A stretch of 64,000 nucleotides of DNA from DASZBX01 sp035943635 (GCA_035943635.1 DASZBX010000024.1:1-64000); one strand, 5' to 3'; counted from the stretch's first letter, positions 42,702-51,627 are shown. Program-made: numbers and translations. The notes: generated from the sequence alone by a model not told the origin.

Positions 42702-43322
42702 ATGTCTTGGCAACAGCCGGATGGCCAGTCGCAGCCGCAGCAGCCGGAGTGGGGCTCGGCGCAGCCGCAGACGCCCCAGCCCGCACAGTTCGGCGCCCCG
42801 CAGCAGCCCCAGTTGGGCGCGCCGCAGCCGGGCCAGGCGGTCCCGCCGCCGTTCTACACGCCGCACCCGTACGAGAAGAAGCGCAGCGGCTTCGGCGCCC
42901 GGCAGATCATCTCCATCGTGGTGCTCCTGGTCATCGTCGGCGGCTACTTCGCCTACAAGCACCTCTCCGGTTCGGTGTCCGCGACCAGCCTCTCCGTCGG
43001 CGAGTGCTTCAACGGCGGCAGCATAGGCGACCAGGACCTCTCGACGGTCCACAGCCTTTCGTGCACGTCCGCGCACAGCGCCCAGGTGATCGGCACCTTC
43101 ACGATGACCGACTCGACCTACCCGGACGACAGCGCCCTGTCCGACGAGGCGACCACCGGCTGCAAGCCGTTCAACGACAAGGTCGACACCACCGGCCTGC
43201 CCAGCGACGCGCAGTTCGCGTTCATCTTCCCGGAGGAGGACTCGTTCAACTCCGGCAACAAGACGGTCGAGTGCCTGGTGCAGTCCGACACCGAGGACCT
43301 GACCACGTCCGTGCTGAACTAG
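42702..43322 (+). CDS. Septum-formation-like membrane-anchored protein
   Basis: About 206 residues. A Gln/Pro-rich cytoplasmic N terminus (1-65) is followed by one membrane helix (IISIVVLLVIVGGYFAYKHL) and an extracellular domain with SLSVGECFN...STVHSLSCTSAHSAQVIGTF, the Cys and His pattern of the septum-formation (PF13845-type) family. Four Cys in the outer domain may form two disulfides. The role is not established; a link to the cell envelope or division is inferred from the family name. Only a weak GGGTGGG ribosome site precedes the ATG. Confidence 0.75.
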   Translation: MSWQQPDGQSQPQQPEWGSAQPQTPQPAQFGAPQQPQLGAPQPGQAVPPPFYTPHPYEKKRSGFGARQIISIVVLLVIVGGYFAYKHLSGSVSATSLSVGECFNGGSIGDQDLSTVHSLSCTSAHSAQVIGTFTMTDSTYPDDSALSDEATTGCKPFNDKVDTTGLPSDAQFAFIFPEEDSFNSGNKTVECLVQSDTEDLTTSVLN

Positions 43323-43358
43323 CCACTGGCCCAGGTTCCGAACATCAGTCCTGCGATA

Positions 43359-43390
43359 CCGGACGGCCGGGGATCTCCCCGGCCGTCCGG
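43359..43390 (+). terminator. Terminator after the septum-formation-like gene
   Basis: A 14-bp perfect stem (CCGGACGGCCGGGG / CCCCGGCCGTCCGG) with loop ATCT. Confidence 0.88.
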
Positions 43391-43462
43391 CGTGCCGCCG
43401 ACCACCCGCCGGGCCCCCACCGGCTGGTCGGACCGACCCCGGCCGGCCGGACCGGACGCGGC

Positions 43463-43492
43463 CTGACGGTATTCAGGCGGAATCGGTAGACT
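43463..43492 (+). promoter_or_regulatory. Probable promoter of the CNNM/CBS gene
   Basis: CTGACG (43463-43468), an 18-base spacer and TAGACT (43487-43492) fit the housekeeping sigma consensus moderately well. The gene starts about 130 bases further on. The rest of 43391-43627 shows nothing coding. Confidence 0.45.
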
Positions 43493-43627
43493 CCACCGTA
43501 TGCACAGCGTTGATTCGAACGGATCCGCGAAAGGCGATCATAGACAGGCGGGCCCGGACCGCCTGAGCAGCCGCCGGACGGAGCCGGACCGGCCCCGGAC
43601 CCGGGCCCGCGGGCCGCGGAGGACCGA

Positions 43628-44908
43628 GTGAACCAGACCGAAGTCTCCTGCCTGGTCGTCCTCGCCCTGATCCTGATCGAGGCCCTGTTCGTGGCGGCCG
43701 AGATCGCCCTGGTCTCCTTGCGCGAGGGCCAGGTGCGCGCGCTGGCCGAGTCCGGCAAGCGCGGGGCCACCGTCGCCCGCCTGGTCCGCGAGCCCAACCG
43801 CTTCCTGGCCACGGTGCAGATCGGGGTCACCCTGACCGCGCTGCTCTCCTCCGCCTACGGCGCCACCACCCTGTCCGGGGACGCCAAGCGCACCCTGGTC
43901 GGCGCGGGGATGGACGAGAGCTTCGCCGGGTTCGTCGGCCTGGTCGGGGTCACCATGATCATCTCCTTCGTCACCCTGGTGATCGGCGAGCTCGCGCCCA
44001 AGCGGCTGGCGTTACAGCGGGCCGAGGCCACCGCCAAGACCGTCGCCCCGTTCCTGCAGGGCATGTCCCGGGCCTGCCGGCCGATCATCTGGCTGCTGTC
44101 GGTCTGCACGGACGGCGTCGTCCGGCTGTTCGGCGGGGACCCCTCGGCCGGACGCGAACAGGTCAGCGAAGAAGAGCTGCGCCACCTGGTCGCCTCCACC
44201 GACAGCCTGACCTCGGACGAGCGCCGGCTGATCGACGACGTGTTCGGCGCCGGCGACACCCAGCTGCGCGAGGTCCTGGTGCCGCGCACCGAGGTGGTGT
44301 TCCTGGAGAGCAGCCTGACCGTGGCCGAGGCGGCCGAGCAGATCGGCAGCTATCCGCACTCGCGCTACCCGGTGATCGACCGCTCCGCGGACAACGTGAC
44401 CGGGTTCGTGCACGTGCGCGACGTCTTCGCCGCCGACGCGCACACCAAGGCCGAGACCGTCGGCCAGCTGGCCCGCCCGGTGGTGTACCTGCCGGAGACC
44501 AAACAGGTCCTGGCCGCGCTCTCCGAGATGCGCCGGGCCTCGTTCCACCTGGCCATCGTGGTCGACGAGTACGGCGGCACGGCCGGCATCGTCACCCTGG
44601 AGGACCTGGTCGAAGAGGTGATCGGCGACATCCGGGACGAATACGACGTGGCCCGGGCCAGCGTGGTCCGGCTGCGCAGCGGCGACCTGGAGCTGGACGG
44701 CCTGATCAACCTGGACGACTTCCAGGAGGAGACCGGCCTGGAACTGCCCGACGGCCCCTACGAGACCCTGGCCGGCTTCATCGTCGCCCAGCTCGGCCGG
44801 GTGCCGGAGAAGGGCGACCTGGTGCAGCTGGGCGACATCCGTTTGGCCGTGCACGCCATGGACGCCCGGCGGATCTCCCGGGTCCGGCTGAGCAGGCCAA
44901 ACGCCTGA
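43628..44908 (+). CDS. CNNM/CorC-type membrane protein with CBS domains (hemolysin family)
   Basis: About 426 residues. The N-terminal CNNM (DUF21) transmembrane domain has four hydrophobic segments, including VVLALILIEALFVAAEIALVS and the conserved VTLVIGELAPKRLALQ. Two CBS domains follow (MVPRTEV-like VLVPRTEVVFLE and AIVVDEYGGTAGIVTLEDLVEEVIGDI), then a C-terminal CorC_HlyC domain (RLRSGDLELDGLINLDDF...GDLVQLGDIRLAV). Members act in magnesium or cobalt efflux; 'hemolysin' is a historical name. GTG 43628 has GGAGG at 6 bases. Streptomycetes usually carry two such genes in tandem; only one is here. Confidence 0.92.
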   Translation: MNQTEVSCLVVLALILIEALFVAAEIALVSLREGQVRALAESGKRGATVARLVREPNRFLATVQIGVTLTALLSSAYGATTLSGDAKRTLVGAGMDESFAGFVGLVGVTMIISFVTLVIGELAPKRLALQRAEATAKTVAPFLQGMSRACRPIIWLLSVCTDGVVRLFGGDPSAGREQVSEEELRHLVASTDSLTSDERRLIDDVFGAGDTQLREVLVPRTEVVFLESSLTVAEAAEQIGSYPHSRYPVIDRSADNVTGFVHVRDVFAADAHTKAETVGQLARPVVYLPETKQVLAALSEMRRASFHLAIVVDEYGGTAGIVTLEDLVEEVIGDIRDEYDVARASVVRLRSGDLELDGLINLDDFQEETGLELPDGPYETLAGFIVAQLGRVPEKGDLVQLGDIRLAVHAMDARRISRVRLSRPNA

Positions 44909-44982
44909 GCGAGCCCGGGCCGGCGGCAAGAGCTGACCCGAATAGGTGAACAACGGTAGTGGTTTCTGAGAGAATGAGAGAC

Positions 44983-46029
44983 ATGTCCGCCGAAACGACC
45001 AGCCCCGCCGGCCGCCGGTCCCGGGTGCTCAGTGGCATCCAGCCCACCGCCGACTCCTTCCATCTGGGCAACTACCTGGGCGCGGTCCGCAACTGGGTGG
45101 CCCTGCAGGACGACCACGAGGCGTTCTACATGGTGGTGGACCTGCACGCGATCACCGCGGGGTTCGAGCCGGCCCAGCTGGCCCCGCGCACCCGGGTGGC
45201 CGCCGCCCAGCTGCTGGCCGCCGGGCTGGAGCCGCAGCGCTGCGCGGTCTTCGCGCAGAGCCACGTGCCCGAGCACGCCCAGCTGGCCTGGGTGATGAGC
45301 TGCCTGACCGGGTTCGGCGAGGCCTCCCGGATGACCCAGTTCAAGGACAAGTCGGCCAAGCAGGGCCTGGACCGGGCCACCGTCGGACTGTTCACCTACC
45401 CGATCCTCCAGGTCGCCGACATCCTGCTCTACCAGGCGAACTACGTCCCGGTCGGTGAGGACCAGCGCCAGCACCTGGAGCTGACCCGGGACCTGGCCCA
45501 ACGGTTCAACACCCGGTACGGCCAGACCTTCACCGTGCCCGAGCCCTACATCCTGAAGGACACCGCGAAGATCCAGGACCTGCAGGACCCGTCCGCGAAG
45601 ATGTCCAAGTCGGCCCAGACCGAGGCCGGCCTGATCAACCTGCTGGACGAGCCCAGGGCCAACATGAAGAAGATCAAGTCCGCGGTGACCGACACCGAGC
45701 GCGAGATCCGCTTCGACGAGCAGGCCAAGCCCGGCGTGTCCAACCTTCTGCGGATCTACTCGGCCATCGGCGGACGCACCGTGGCCGAGCTGGAGACCGA
45801 GTACGCCGGCCGCGGCTACGGCGACCTGAAGAAGGACCTGGCCGACCTGGTCGGCGACACCTTCGGCGCGTTCAAGGAGCGCACCGAGGCGATCCTGGCC
45901 GACCGGGACAAGCTCGACCTGGTCCTGGCCGAGGGCGCCGCCCGGGCCAGGACCGTGGCCTCGGCCACCCTGGCCGCCGTCTACGACCGGATCGGGTTCC
46001 TGCCCGCGAGCCAGGGAACCGCGAGCTGA
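44983..46029 (+). CDS. trpS: Tryptophanyl-tRNA synthetase
   Basis: Class I aminoacyl-tRNA synthetase charging tRNA-Trp. About 348 residues. The HIGH-equivalent is PTADSFHLGNYLGA, followed by FYMVVDLHAIT, the dimer-interface MTQFKDKSAKQ, and the KMSKS loop in DPSAKMSKSAQTEAG. ATG 44983 gives a normal N terminus; GAGAG upstream is a modest ribosome site, and ATG 44974 is an alternative. The downstream 2H phosphoesterase gene begins at the next base after the stop. Confidence 0.96.
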   Translation: MSAETTSPAGRRSRVLSGIQPTADSFHLGNYLGAVRNWVALQDDHEAFYMVVDLHAITAGFEPAQLAPRTRVAAAQLLAAGLEPQRCAVFAQSHVPEHAQLAWVMSCLTGFGEASRMTQFKDKSAKQGLDRATVGLFTYPILQVADILLYQANYVPVGEDQRQHLELTRDLAQRFNTRYGQTFTVPEPYILKDTAKIQDLQDPSAKMSKSAQTEAGLINLLDEPRANMKKIKSAVTDTEREIRFDEQAKPGVSNLLRIYSAIGGRTVAELETEYAGRGYGDLKKDLADLVGDTFGAFKERTEAILADRDKLDLVLAEGAARARTVASATLAAVYDRIGFLPASQGTAS

Positions 46030-46578
46030 ATGACTACCGTCGGCATACTGCTCGTGATACCGGAACCGTACGGCGGCGAGCTGCAGGTGCGGCGGGCCGC
46101 CTACGGCGACCCGGCCGTCTCGGGCGTGCCGGCCCACGTCACCCTGCTCCCGCCGACCGAGGTGCAGCCGGACGAACTGCCCGCGATCGAGGAGCACCTG
46201 GCCCTGGTGGCCGCCGACCACCGGCCGTTCCGGATGCGGCTGCGCGGCACCGGCAGCTTCCGCCCGGTCTCCCAGGTGGTGTTCATCAAGGTCACCGGGG
46301 GCATCGAGAACTGCGTCGCCCTGGAAGCCGAGGTGCGCAGCGGCGTCCTGGCCCGGGAGCTGCAGTTCCCGTACCATCCGCACGTCACCCTGGCACACGA
46401 CCTGGGCGAGGCCACCCTGGACGCGGCCTACCGGGAGTTCGCCGAGTACGACGCCGGGTTCGACCTGGCCGGGTTCGGGCTCTACCAGCAGCAGCACGAC
46501 GGCAACTGGAAGGTCCGCCGGGTGTTCTCGTTCGGCCGTTTGGCCAGGTTGGCGCGGCAGACCAAGCTGGCGGTCTGA
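46030..46578 (+). CDS. 2H phosphoesterase (2'-5' RNA ligase family)
   Basis: About 182 residues. Two HxT motifs, PAHVTLLPP (near residue 36) and YHPHVTLAHD (near 119), define the 2H phosphoesterase active site, as in LigT and cyclic nucleotide phosphodiesterases. It abuts trpS without a gap (TGA-ATG), so it is cotranslated with it, which hints at an RNA-related role such as tRNA end or cyclic phosphate processing. That link is inference. No ribosome site of its own is clear. Confidence 0.87.
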   Translation: MTTVGILLVIPEPYGGELQVRRAAYGDPAVSGVPAHVTLLPPTEVQPDELPAIEEHLALVAADHRPFRMRLRGTGSFRPVSQVVFIKVTGGIENCVALEAEVRSGVLARELQFPYHPHVTLAHDLGEATLDAAYREFAEYDAGFDLAGFGLYQQQHDGNWKVRRVFSFGRLARLARQTKLAV

Positions 46579-46598
46579 CCGGGCAGTACGCTCGGAAC

Positions 46599-47519
46599 GT
46601 GCCGAAGCTCACCGAATCCGCCCCGGTCCGCCAGGCCAGGCAGGCAGCCGGCGAGGTGGTGAAGTCCCCGCTGCTGCGCGCCTACACCCGTTACAAGGTC
46701 CAGCGCGGCTCACGCCTGGCCGCCGCGATGAGTTACACCGCTTTCCTGTCCCTGTTCCCGCTGCTCGCCGTCGCCGTCGCGATCACCTCGGCGGTGCTCG
46801 GGGACAGCGGCGTGCAGCATTTGAAGAGCGAGTTCCAGCAGAACCTGCCCGGCCTGTCCGACAAGTTCTCCCTGGACTCCATCGTCAGCCAGGCCGCGAC
46901 CGTCGGCGTGATCAGCGGCGTGCTGCTGATCTGGTCCGGACTGTCCTGGGTGAACACCGCCCGCGGCTCGCTGCGCGCGGTCTGGAACGTGCCGGACAAC
47001 CCCGGCAAGGCCGCCACCCGCAAGGCCGCGGACCTCGCCTCCCTGGTCGGCCTCGGCCTGACCGCGGCGGTCTCGCTGGCCGCCACCGCCGCCTCGGCCT
47101 CCGCGGCCGCCACGGTGCTGCGCTGGCTCGGCATCGACAACGCCTGGCCGGCCCGCGACCTGCTGCGCCTGCTCGGCGTCCTGGTCGGCCTGGCCGCCTC
47201 CACCGCCCTGTACGCCTACCTGCTCGCGGGCATCCCGCGCCTGGTCATTCCGCGCCGGGTGCTGCTGTACGCGTCGATCGCCGGAGCGGTGGTGCTGGAG
47301 ATCACCAAGGGCCTGATCGCCAGCTACCTGAGCAACGTCGCCGGAAAGTCCCTGTACGGCGCGTTCGGCGTCCCGGTGGCCGTGCTGATCTGGCTCAACA
47401 TCACCTTCCAGATGCTGCTGTTCCTGTCCGCGTGGACCGCCACCCGCACGGAGGACCTACTGGCGCACGCCGCCTCGATTGAAACGGCGCCGGAGGGTAC
47501 TAGTGCCCTAGACGAGTAA
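46599..47519 (+). CDS. YihY/BrkB family membrane protein
   Basis: About 306 residues with six hydrophobic segments. RGSRLAAAMSYTAFLSLFPLLAVAVAI and the block WVNTARGSLRAVWNVP, then LLIWLNITFQMLLFLSAW, are YihY hallmarks. The function of the family is not firmly known (an envelope role is likely, not an RNase). GTG 46599 lies 6 bases after TACGCT. The last codons and the TAA stop lie inside the left inverted repeat of a MITE-like insertion; without the insertion the frame would end four residues later (LDDQGVG). Confidence 0.9.
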   Translation: MPKLTESAPVRQARQAAGEVVKSPLLRAYTRYKVQRGSRLAAAMSYTAFLSLFPLLAVAVAITSAVLGDSGVQHLKSEFQQNLPGLSDKFSLDSIVSQAATVGVISGVLLIWSGLSWVNTARGSLRAVWNVPDNPGKAATRKAADLASLVGLGLTAAVSLAATAASASAAATVLRWLGIDNAWPARDLLRLLGVLVGLAASTALYAYLLAGIPRLVIPRRVLLYASIAGAVVLEITKGLIASYLSNVAGKSLYGAFGVPVAVLIWLNITFQMLLFLSAWTATRTEDLLAHAASIETAPEGTSALDE

Positions 47520-47725
47520 TTCCGAACTCTGGCGCCTGAGGTGAGCTGCTGGTTGGTGCGCTGGAGCGCCGTGGTGAGTGTGCACGGCGAAACGGCTCAG
47601 CGGTGGTGGCTGGGCGTGCGCCGCGGCCGACCGCATGCTCTGTCGTCTGTGGTTGGTCGCGGCGTGCGGCCGGGCGCCGCCGATCTGCTGTTTCGCCGCG
47701 CCAGAGTTCGGCATTACTCGTCTAG
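47508..47725. mobile_element. MITE-like element with 28-bp terminal inverted repeats
   Basis: The left end (47508-47535) and right end (47698-47725) are inverted copies, 27 of 28 bases identical, starting CTAGACGAGTAAT and ending in CTCTGGCGC on the inside. CTAG at both edges looks like a 4-bp target duplication, giving a 210-bp element. There is no open frame for a transposase inside. Excision in silico restores a continuous yihY frame to a TGA at 47743. Non-autonomous transposon is the best explanation; a partner insertion sequence (IS5-type would suit a CTAG target) must be elsewhere. Confidence 0.82.
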
Positions 47726-47732
47726 ACGACCA

Positions 47733-47750
47733 AGGCGTCGGCTGACGCCT
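47733..47750 (+). terminator. Hairpin after the MITE, probable original yihY terminator
   Basis: AGGCGTC / GACGCCT, a 7-bp perfect stem with loop GGCT. In the reconstructed pre-insertion sequence it overlaps the original yihY stop. Confidence 0.45.
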
Positions 47751-47793
47751 GCCCTCCCCGATCCCAGTGGATCAGTACAGGAGCGAAAAGCCC

Positions 47794-48585
47794 ATGACAG
47801 CCGCCACCGACCACACCCAGGGCGACTCGGCCGGAAACGCGGCGATCGGCCTGCCGCCCGAGATCCGGGTCTGCCTGTTCGACCTGGACGGAGTGCTCAC
47901 CCAGACCGCGAAGGTGCACGCGAAGGCATGGAAGCAGGCCTTCGACGCCCTCCTCAAGGCGCGCAGCGAGAAAGACGGCTCCGCTTTCGTCCCGTTCGAC
48001 GAGGTCAAGGACTACGAAGAGTACGTTGACGGCAAACCGCGGGAGGACGGCGTGCGCGACTTCCTGGCCTCGCGCAACATCACCCTGCCCGAGGGCGAGG
48101 CCGACGACCCGGTCGACGCGCAGACGGTGAACGGCGTCGGCAACGGCAAGAACGAGACCTTCAACAAGCTCCTGAAGACCGACGGGCTGGAGGCCTTCGA
48201 CGGCTCGGTGCGCTACGTGGCCGCGGTACGCGCGGCCGGACTGCGCTGCGCGGTCGTCTCGTCGAGCGCGAACACCCACGCCATCCTCAAGGCGGTCAAC
48301 CTGCAGGACCAGTTCGAAGCGGTCGTCGACGGCAACGACGTGCACGAACAGCACCTGCACGGCAAACCCGCCCCGGACAGTTTCCTGGCCGGAGCCAAGG
48401 CCCTGAACACCGAACCGGCGCACGCGGTCGTCTTCGAGGACGCCCTGGCCGGGGTCGCCGCCGGCCGGGCCGGACACTTCGGCTACGTGGTCGGCGTCGA
48501 CCGGCTCGGCCAGGCCGAGCAGCTGCGCGCGCACGGCGCGGACGTGGTCGTGCAGGACCTCGACGAACTGCTGGGGAAGCGATGA
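47794..48585 (+). CDS. HAD-family beta-phosphoglucomutase
   Basis: About 263 residues. The nucleophile motif is CLFDLDGVLTQTAKVH, followed by the cap domain, CAVVSSSANT (motif II), the Lys in HGKPAPDSFLAGAK (motif III) and VVFEDALAGVAAGRAG (motif IV), all as in beta-phosphoglucomutase. It should convert beta-glucose 1-phosphate to glucose 6-phosphate. The next gene, overlapping by ATGA, encodes a GH65 phosphorylase that makes beta-glucose 1-phosphate, which strongly supports this. AGGAG lies 11 bases before ATG 47794; GTG 47767 is an alternative. Confidence 0.92.
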   Translation: MTAATDHTQGDSAGNAAIGLPPEIRVCLFDLDGVLTQTAKVHAKAWKQAFDALLKARSEKDGSAFVPFDEVKDYEEYVDGKPREDGVRDFLASRNITLPEGEADDPVDAQTVNGVGNGKNETFNKLLKTDGLEAFDGSVRYVAAVRAAGLRCAVVSSSANTHAILKAVNLQDQFEAVVDGNDVHEQHLHGKPAPDSFLAGAKALNTEPAHAVVFEDALAGVAAGRAGHFGYVVGVDRLGQAEQLRAHGADVVVQDLDELLGKR

Positions 48586-50960
48586 TCACTCAGTCCGCCT
48601 TCCCGGTCGAGCCCTGGTGCCTGCGCGAGACCGAGCTCGACCTGGACCTGCTCCCGCACGCCGAGTCCCTGTTCGCCCTGTCCAACGGCCACATCGGCTG
48701 GCGCGCGAACCTGGACGAGGGCGAACCGTTCGGCCTGCCCGGCAGTTACGTCAACGGCCTGCACGAGCTGCGCCCGCTCCCGTACGCCGAGGCCGGATAC
48801 GGCTACCCGGAGTCCGGGCAGACCGTGATCAACGTGACCAACGGCAAACTGATCCGCCTGCTGGTCGACGACGAACCCTTCGACCTGCGCTACGGCACCG
48901 TGCGCCACCACGAACGGATGCTCGACTTCCGGGCCGGCGTGCTCGAACGCGCCGCCGAATGGCAGTCCCCGACCGGCCGGACCGTCAAGGTCCGCTCCAC
49001 CCGCCTGGTCTCGCTCACCCAGCGGGCCATCGCCGCGATCTGCTACGAGGTCGAGCCGGTGGACGGCCCGGTCCGCGTGGTGGTCCAGTCCGAACTGGTC
49101 GCCAACGAGGAACTGCCCGGGATGGGCGGGGACCCGCGGATGGCCGCCGTCCTGTCCTCGCCGCTGGCCAGCGAGTGGTTCGGGTCCACCGGCGTGCACG
49201 TCGGCATGATCCACTCCACCAAGCGCAGCGGCCTGCGCCTGGCCGCCGCGATGGACCACGTGATCGAGTCGATCGGCGCCGAGGGCGGCCCGCAGGCCGA
49301 CCTGATGGTCGACTCCGAGTGCTTCGCGGACGTCGGCCGGGTCACCGTGGCTGCGCTGCTCCACCCGGGCCAGAAGCTGCGGCTGGTGAAGTTCGTGGCC
49401 TACGGCTGGTCCGCCACCCGCACGCTGCCGGCCATGCGCGACCAGGTCGAGGCCGCCCTGGTGGCCGCCCGGCAGACCGGCTGGGCCGGGCTGCTGGAAG
49501 AGCAGCGGGCCAGCCTGGACGAGTTCTGGCAGAACGCCGACGTGGAGGTGGACGGGGACCCGGAGATCCAGCAGGCGGTGCGCTTCGCCCTGTTCCACAT
49601 CCACCAGGCCGGCGCCCGGGCCGAGGTCCGGGCCATCCCGGCCAAGGGCCTGACCGGCACCGGCTACGACGGCCACGCCTTCTGGGACACCGAGTCCTTC
49701 GTCCTGCCGGTGCTCACCTACACCGCGCCGCAGTCCGCCGCGCACGCGCTGCGCTGGCGGCACACCACCCTGCCGGACGCCCGCGAACGGGCCAAGCAGC
49801 TCGGCCTGTCCGGCGCCGCGTTCCCCTGGCGGACCATAGCGGGGCAGGAGTGCTCCAGCTACTGGCCGGCCGGCACCGCCGCCTTCCACATCAACGCGGA
49901 CATCGCCGACGCGGTGATCCGCTACCTCGCGGCCACCGGCGACCACGGGTTCGAGGCCGAAGTCGGCCTGGAACTGCTGGTCGAGACCGCCCGGCTGTGG
50001 AACAGCCTGGGCCACTACGACGGCGAGCGGCGGTTCCGGATCAGCGGGGTCACCGGCCCGGACGAGTACAGCGCGGTCGCCGACAACAACGTCTACACCA
50101 ACCTGATGGCCCAGCAGAACCTGCGCGCCGCGGCCGAGTCCGCCCGGCGCCACCCGGACCTGGCCAAGGACCTGCACGTCTCCCCGGGGGAGATCCGGGA
50201 CTGGCTGCGGGCGGCCGAGGCGATGTTCGTCCCCTACGACGAACGGCTCCGGGTGCACCCGCAGGCCGAGGGCTTCACCGAGCACGAGGTCTGGGACTTC
50301 GACGCCACCGACCCCGAGCACTACCCGCTGCTGCTGCACTACCCGTACTTCGACCTGTACCGCAAGCAGGTGGTCAAGCAGGCCGACCTCGTACTCGCCA
50401 TGTTCAGCCGCGGCGACGCCTTCACCAGCGAGCAGAAGGCGCGCAACTTCGAGTACTACGAACGGCTGACGGTCCGTGACTCCTCCCTGTCCGCCTGCTG
50501 CCAGGCCGTGATCGCGGCCGAGGTCGGGCACCTGGGCCTGGCCTACGACTATCTGGGTGAAGCAGCCCTGATGGACCTGGACAACCTGGAGCACAACACC
50601 GCCGACGGCCTGCACCTGGCCTCGCTGGCCGGCAGCTGGCTGGCCCTGGTGGCCGGGTTCGGCGGGCTGCGCGACCAGGACGGCCGGCTGGCCTTCAGTC
50701 CCCGGCTGCCTCGCGGCTGGCGCCGGCTGGCCTTCCGGATGCTGGTCCGCGGCTCGTTGCTGCGGGTCGAGATCCGGCCCGGCCAGGCGGAATACAGCCT
50801 GGTCAGCGGCCCGGCGCTGGAGGTGTCGCACTACGGCCAGATCCACCGGGTGGCCGAGAAGGAACCGGTGGTCCTGGGCCTGCCGTCGCTGCCGGAGCTG
50901 ACCGCCCCGCTCCAGCCGCCCGGCCGCGCGCCGCAACCCCGGACGGCGACGCATGAGTGA
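48582..50960 (+). CDS. GH65 alpha-glucoside phosphorylase (maltose/trehalose/kojibiose type)
   Basis: About 792 residues. N-terminal beta-sandwich domain (ETLFALSNG-like ESLFALSNGHIGWRANLDEG), then the (alpha/alpha)6 barrel with GYDGHAFWDTESFVLPVLTY, and the catalytic Glu in GVTGPDEYS (near residue 495). The phosphate-binding region precedes a small C-terminal beta domain. It cleaves an alpha-glucosyl disaccharide with phosphate, with inversion, to beta-glucose 1-phosphate and glucose. The linkage preference (maltose, trehalose or kojibiose) cannot be read from motifs alone. It is translationally coupled to the beta-phosphoglucomutase gene. Confidence 0.94.
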   Translation: MITQSAFPVEPWCLRETELDLDLLPHAESLFALSNGHIGWRANLDEGEPFGLPGSYVNGLHELRPLPYAEAGYGYPESGQTVINVTNGKLIRLLVDDEPFDLRYGTVRHHERMLDFRAGVLERAAEWQSPTGRTVKVRSTRLVSLTQRAIAAICYEVEPVDGPVRVVVQSELVANEELPGMGGDPRMAAVLSSPLASEWFGSTGVHVGMIHSTKRSGLRLAAAMDHVIESIGAEGGPQADLMVDSECFADVGRVTVAALLHPGQKLRLVKFVAYGWSATRTLPAMRDQVEAALVAARQTGWAGLLEEQRASLDEFWQNADVEVDGDPEIQQAVRFALFHIHQAGARAEVRAIPAKGLTGTGYDGHAFWDTESFVLPVLTYTAPQSAAHALRWRHTTLPDARERAKQLGLSGAAFPWRTIAGQECSSYWPAGTAAFHINADIADAVIRYLAATGDHGFEAEVGLELLVETARLWNSLGHYDGERRFRISGVTGPDEYSAVADNNVYTNLMAQQNLRAAAESARRHPDLAKDLHVSPGEIRDWLRAAEAMFVPYDERLRVHPQAEGFTEHEVWDFDATDPEHYPLLLHYPYFDLYRKQVVKQADLVLAMFSRGDAFTSEQKARNFEYYERLTVRDSSLSACCQAVIAAEVGHLGLAYDYLGEAALMDLDNLEHNTADGLHLASLAGSWLALVAGFGGLRDQDGRLAFSPRLPRGWRRLAFRMLVRGSLLRVEIRPGQAEYSLVSGPALEVSHYGQIHRVAEKEPVVLGLPSLPELTAPLQPPGRAPQPRTATHE

Positions 50961-51012
50961 ATCAACCGTGTAATACAGAGGGATTCATGCCCGGTGTGGT
51001 TATGGTGACTTC

Positions 51013-51399
51013 ATGGAGTCATCGAAGCTGCTGACCGCCGAGCCGCTGCGGGTTCCGGCCCGCCCGGCCGGGCCGGCCCCGGCCGGCCGACGGTGGCCCA
51101 CCCGGGCGACCGGCCTGCCGGTTGCCCTGCTGCTGATCAGTGCCTGTACGGCCGTCCACGCGCTCGACTCCGTCGGGGGCCCGGTGGGCGGCCGTGCGCG
51201 CTTTCCGGGCCCGGCCGGTCCGCCGGCCGCGCTGCCCGCGGCCGCGCTCGGGTTCGCCTGCGCGCCGGCCATGGCGCTGGCCGTCTCCTTCGCCCGCCGC
51301 GACCGCCCGGCCGGCCCGGCGGCCCGCGCCGCCGGGCCGGTCCGGCCGCCGCGTTCCGCGGCCCGGCCGCGCGGCGTCCCGGGAGCCGTCGACGACTGA
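51013..51399 (+). CDS. Small putative membrane protein
   Basis: About 128 residues with two hydrophobic segments (GLPVALLLISACTAVHAL near residue 40 and AALPAAALGFACAPAMALAVSFA near 80) and Pro/Arg-rich ends. I do not recognise a family. ATG 51013 lies 6 bases after TATGGT, the leaderless spacing, which supports a real gene. The GC-rich third positions are consistent but not decisive, since the reverse strand is also open. Confidence 0.5.
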   Translation: MESSKLLTAEPLRVPARPAGPAPAGRRWPTRATGLPVALLLISACTAVHALDSVGGPVGGRARFPGPAGPPAALPAAALGFACAPAMALAVSFARRDRPAGPAARAAGPVRPPRSAARPRGVPGAVDD

Positions 51400-51627
51400 T
51401 CCCGAACCGTAGAACCCGAACACGCGTGGCGCCGGCCCTCCGGCCGGTCCGCCGCGCCGGCGCGTGTCCACGTCTTCCCCCTTCGCACGTTCACGCCCGC
51501 GCCCGCCGCCGCGACGTCGCCTCCGAGCACGCCGCGCCGCCCCGCGGCGGCTGCCGCCATGCCGTCGCCGCGCCCTCATGCCGCCGAAATCCGCCGCCTT
51601 ATCACCCCAAGACAGGAGACAGGTTCC

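Noticed and set aside
43628..44908. Hemolysin toxin
   Set aside because: The CNNM-CBS-CorC architecture indicates an ion-transport-related membrane protein, not a toxin.
46599..47519. YihY as RNase BN
   Set aside because: The old RNase BN name for this family is a known misassignment; the protein is an integral membrane protein without nuclease motifs.
51400..51627. Possible second c-di-AMP riboswitch before the lysozyme-lectin gene
   Set aside because: The conserved GTCAGCTAAC and GGGTGAATC blocks are absent; only GC-rich imperfect inverted repeats are seen.
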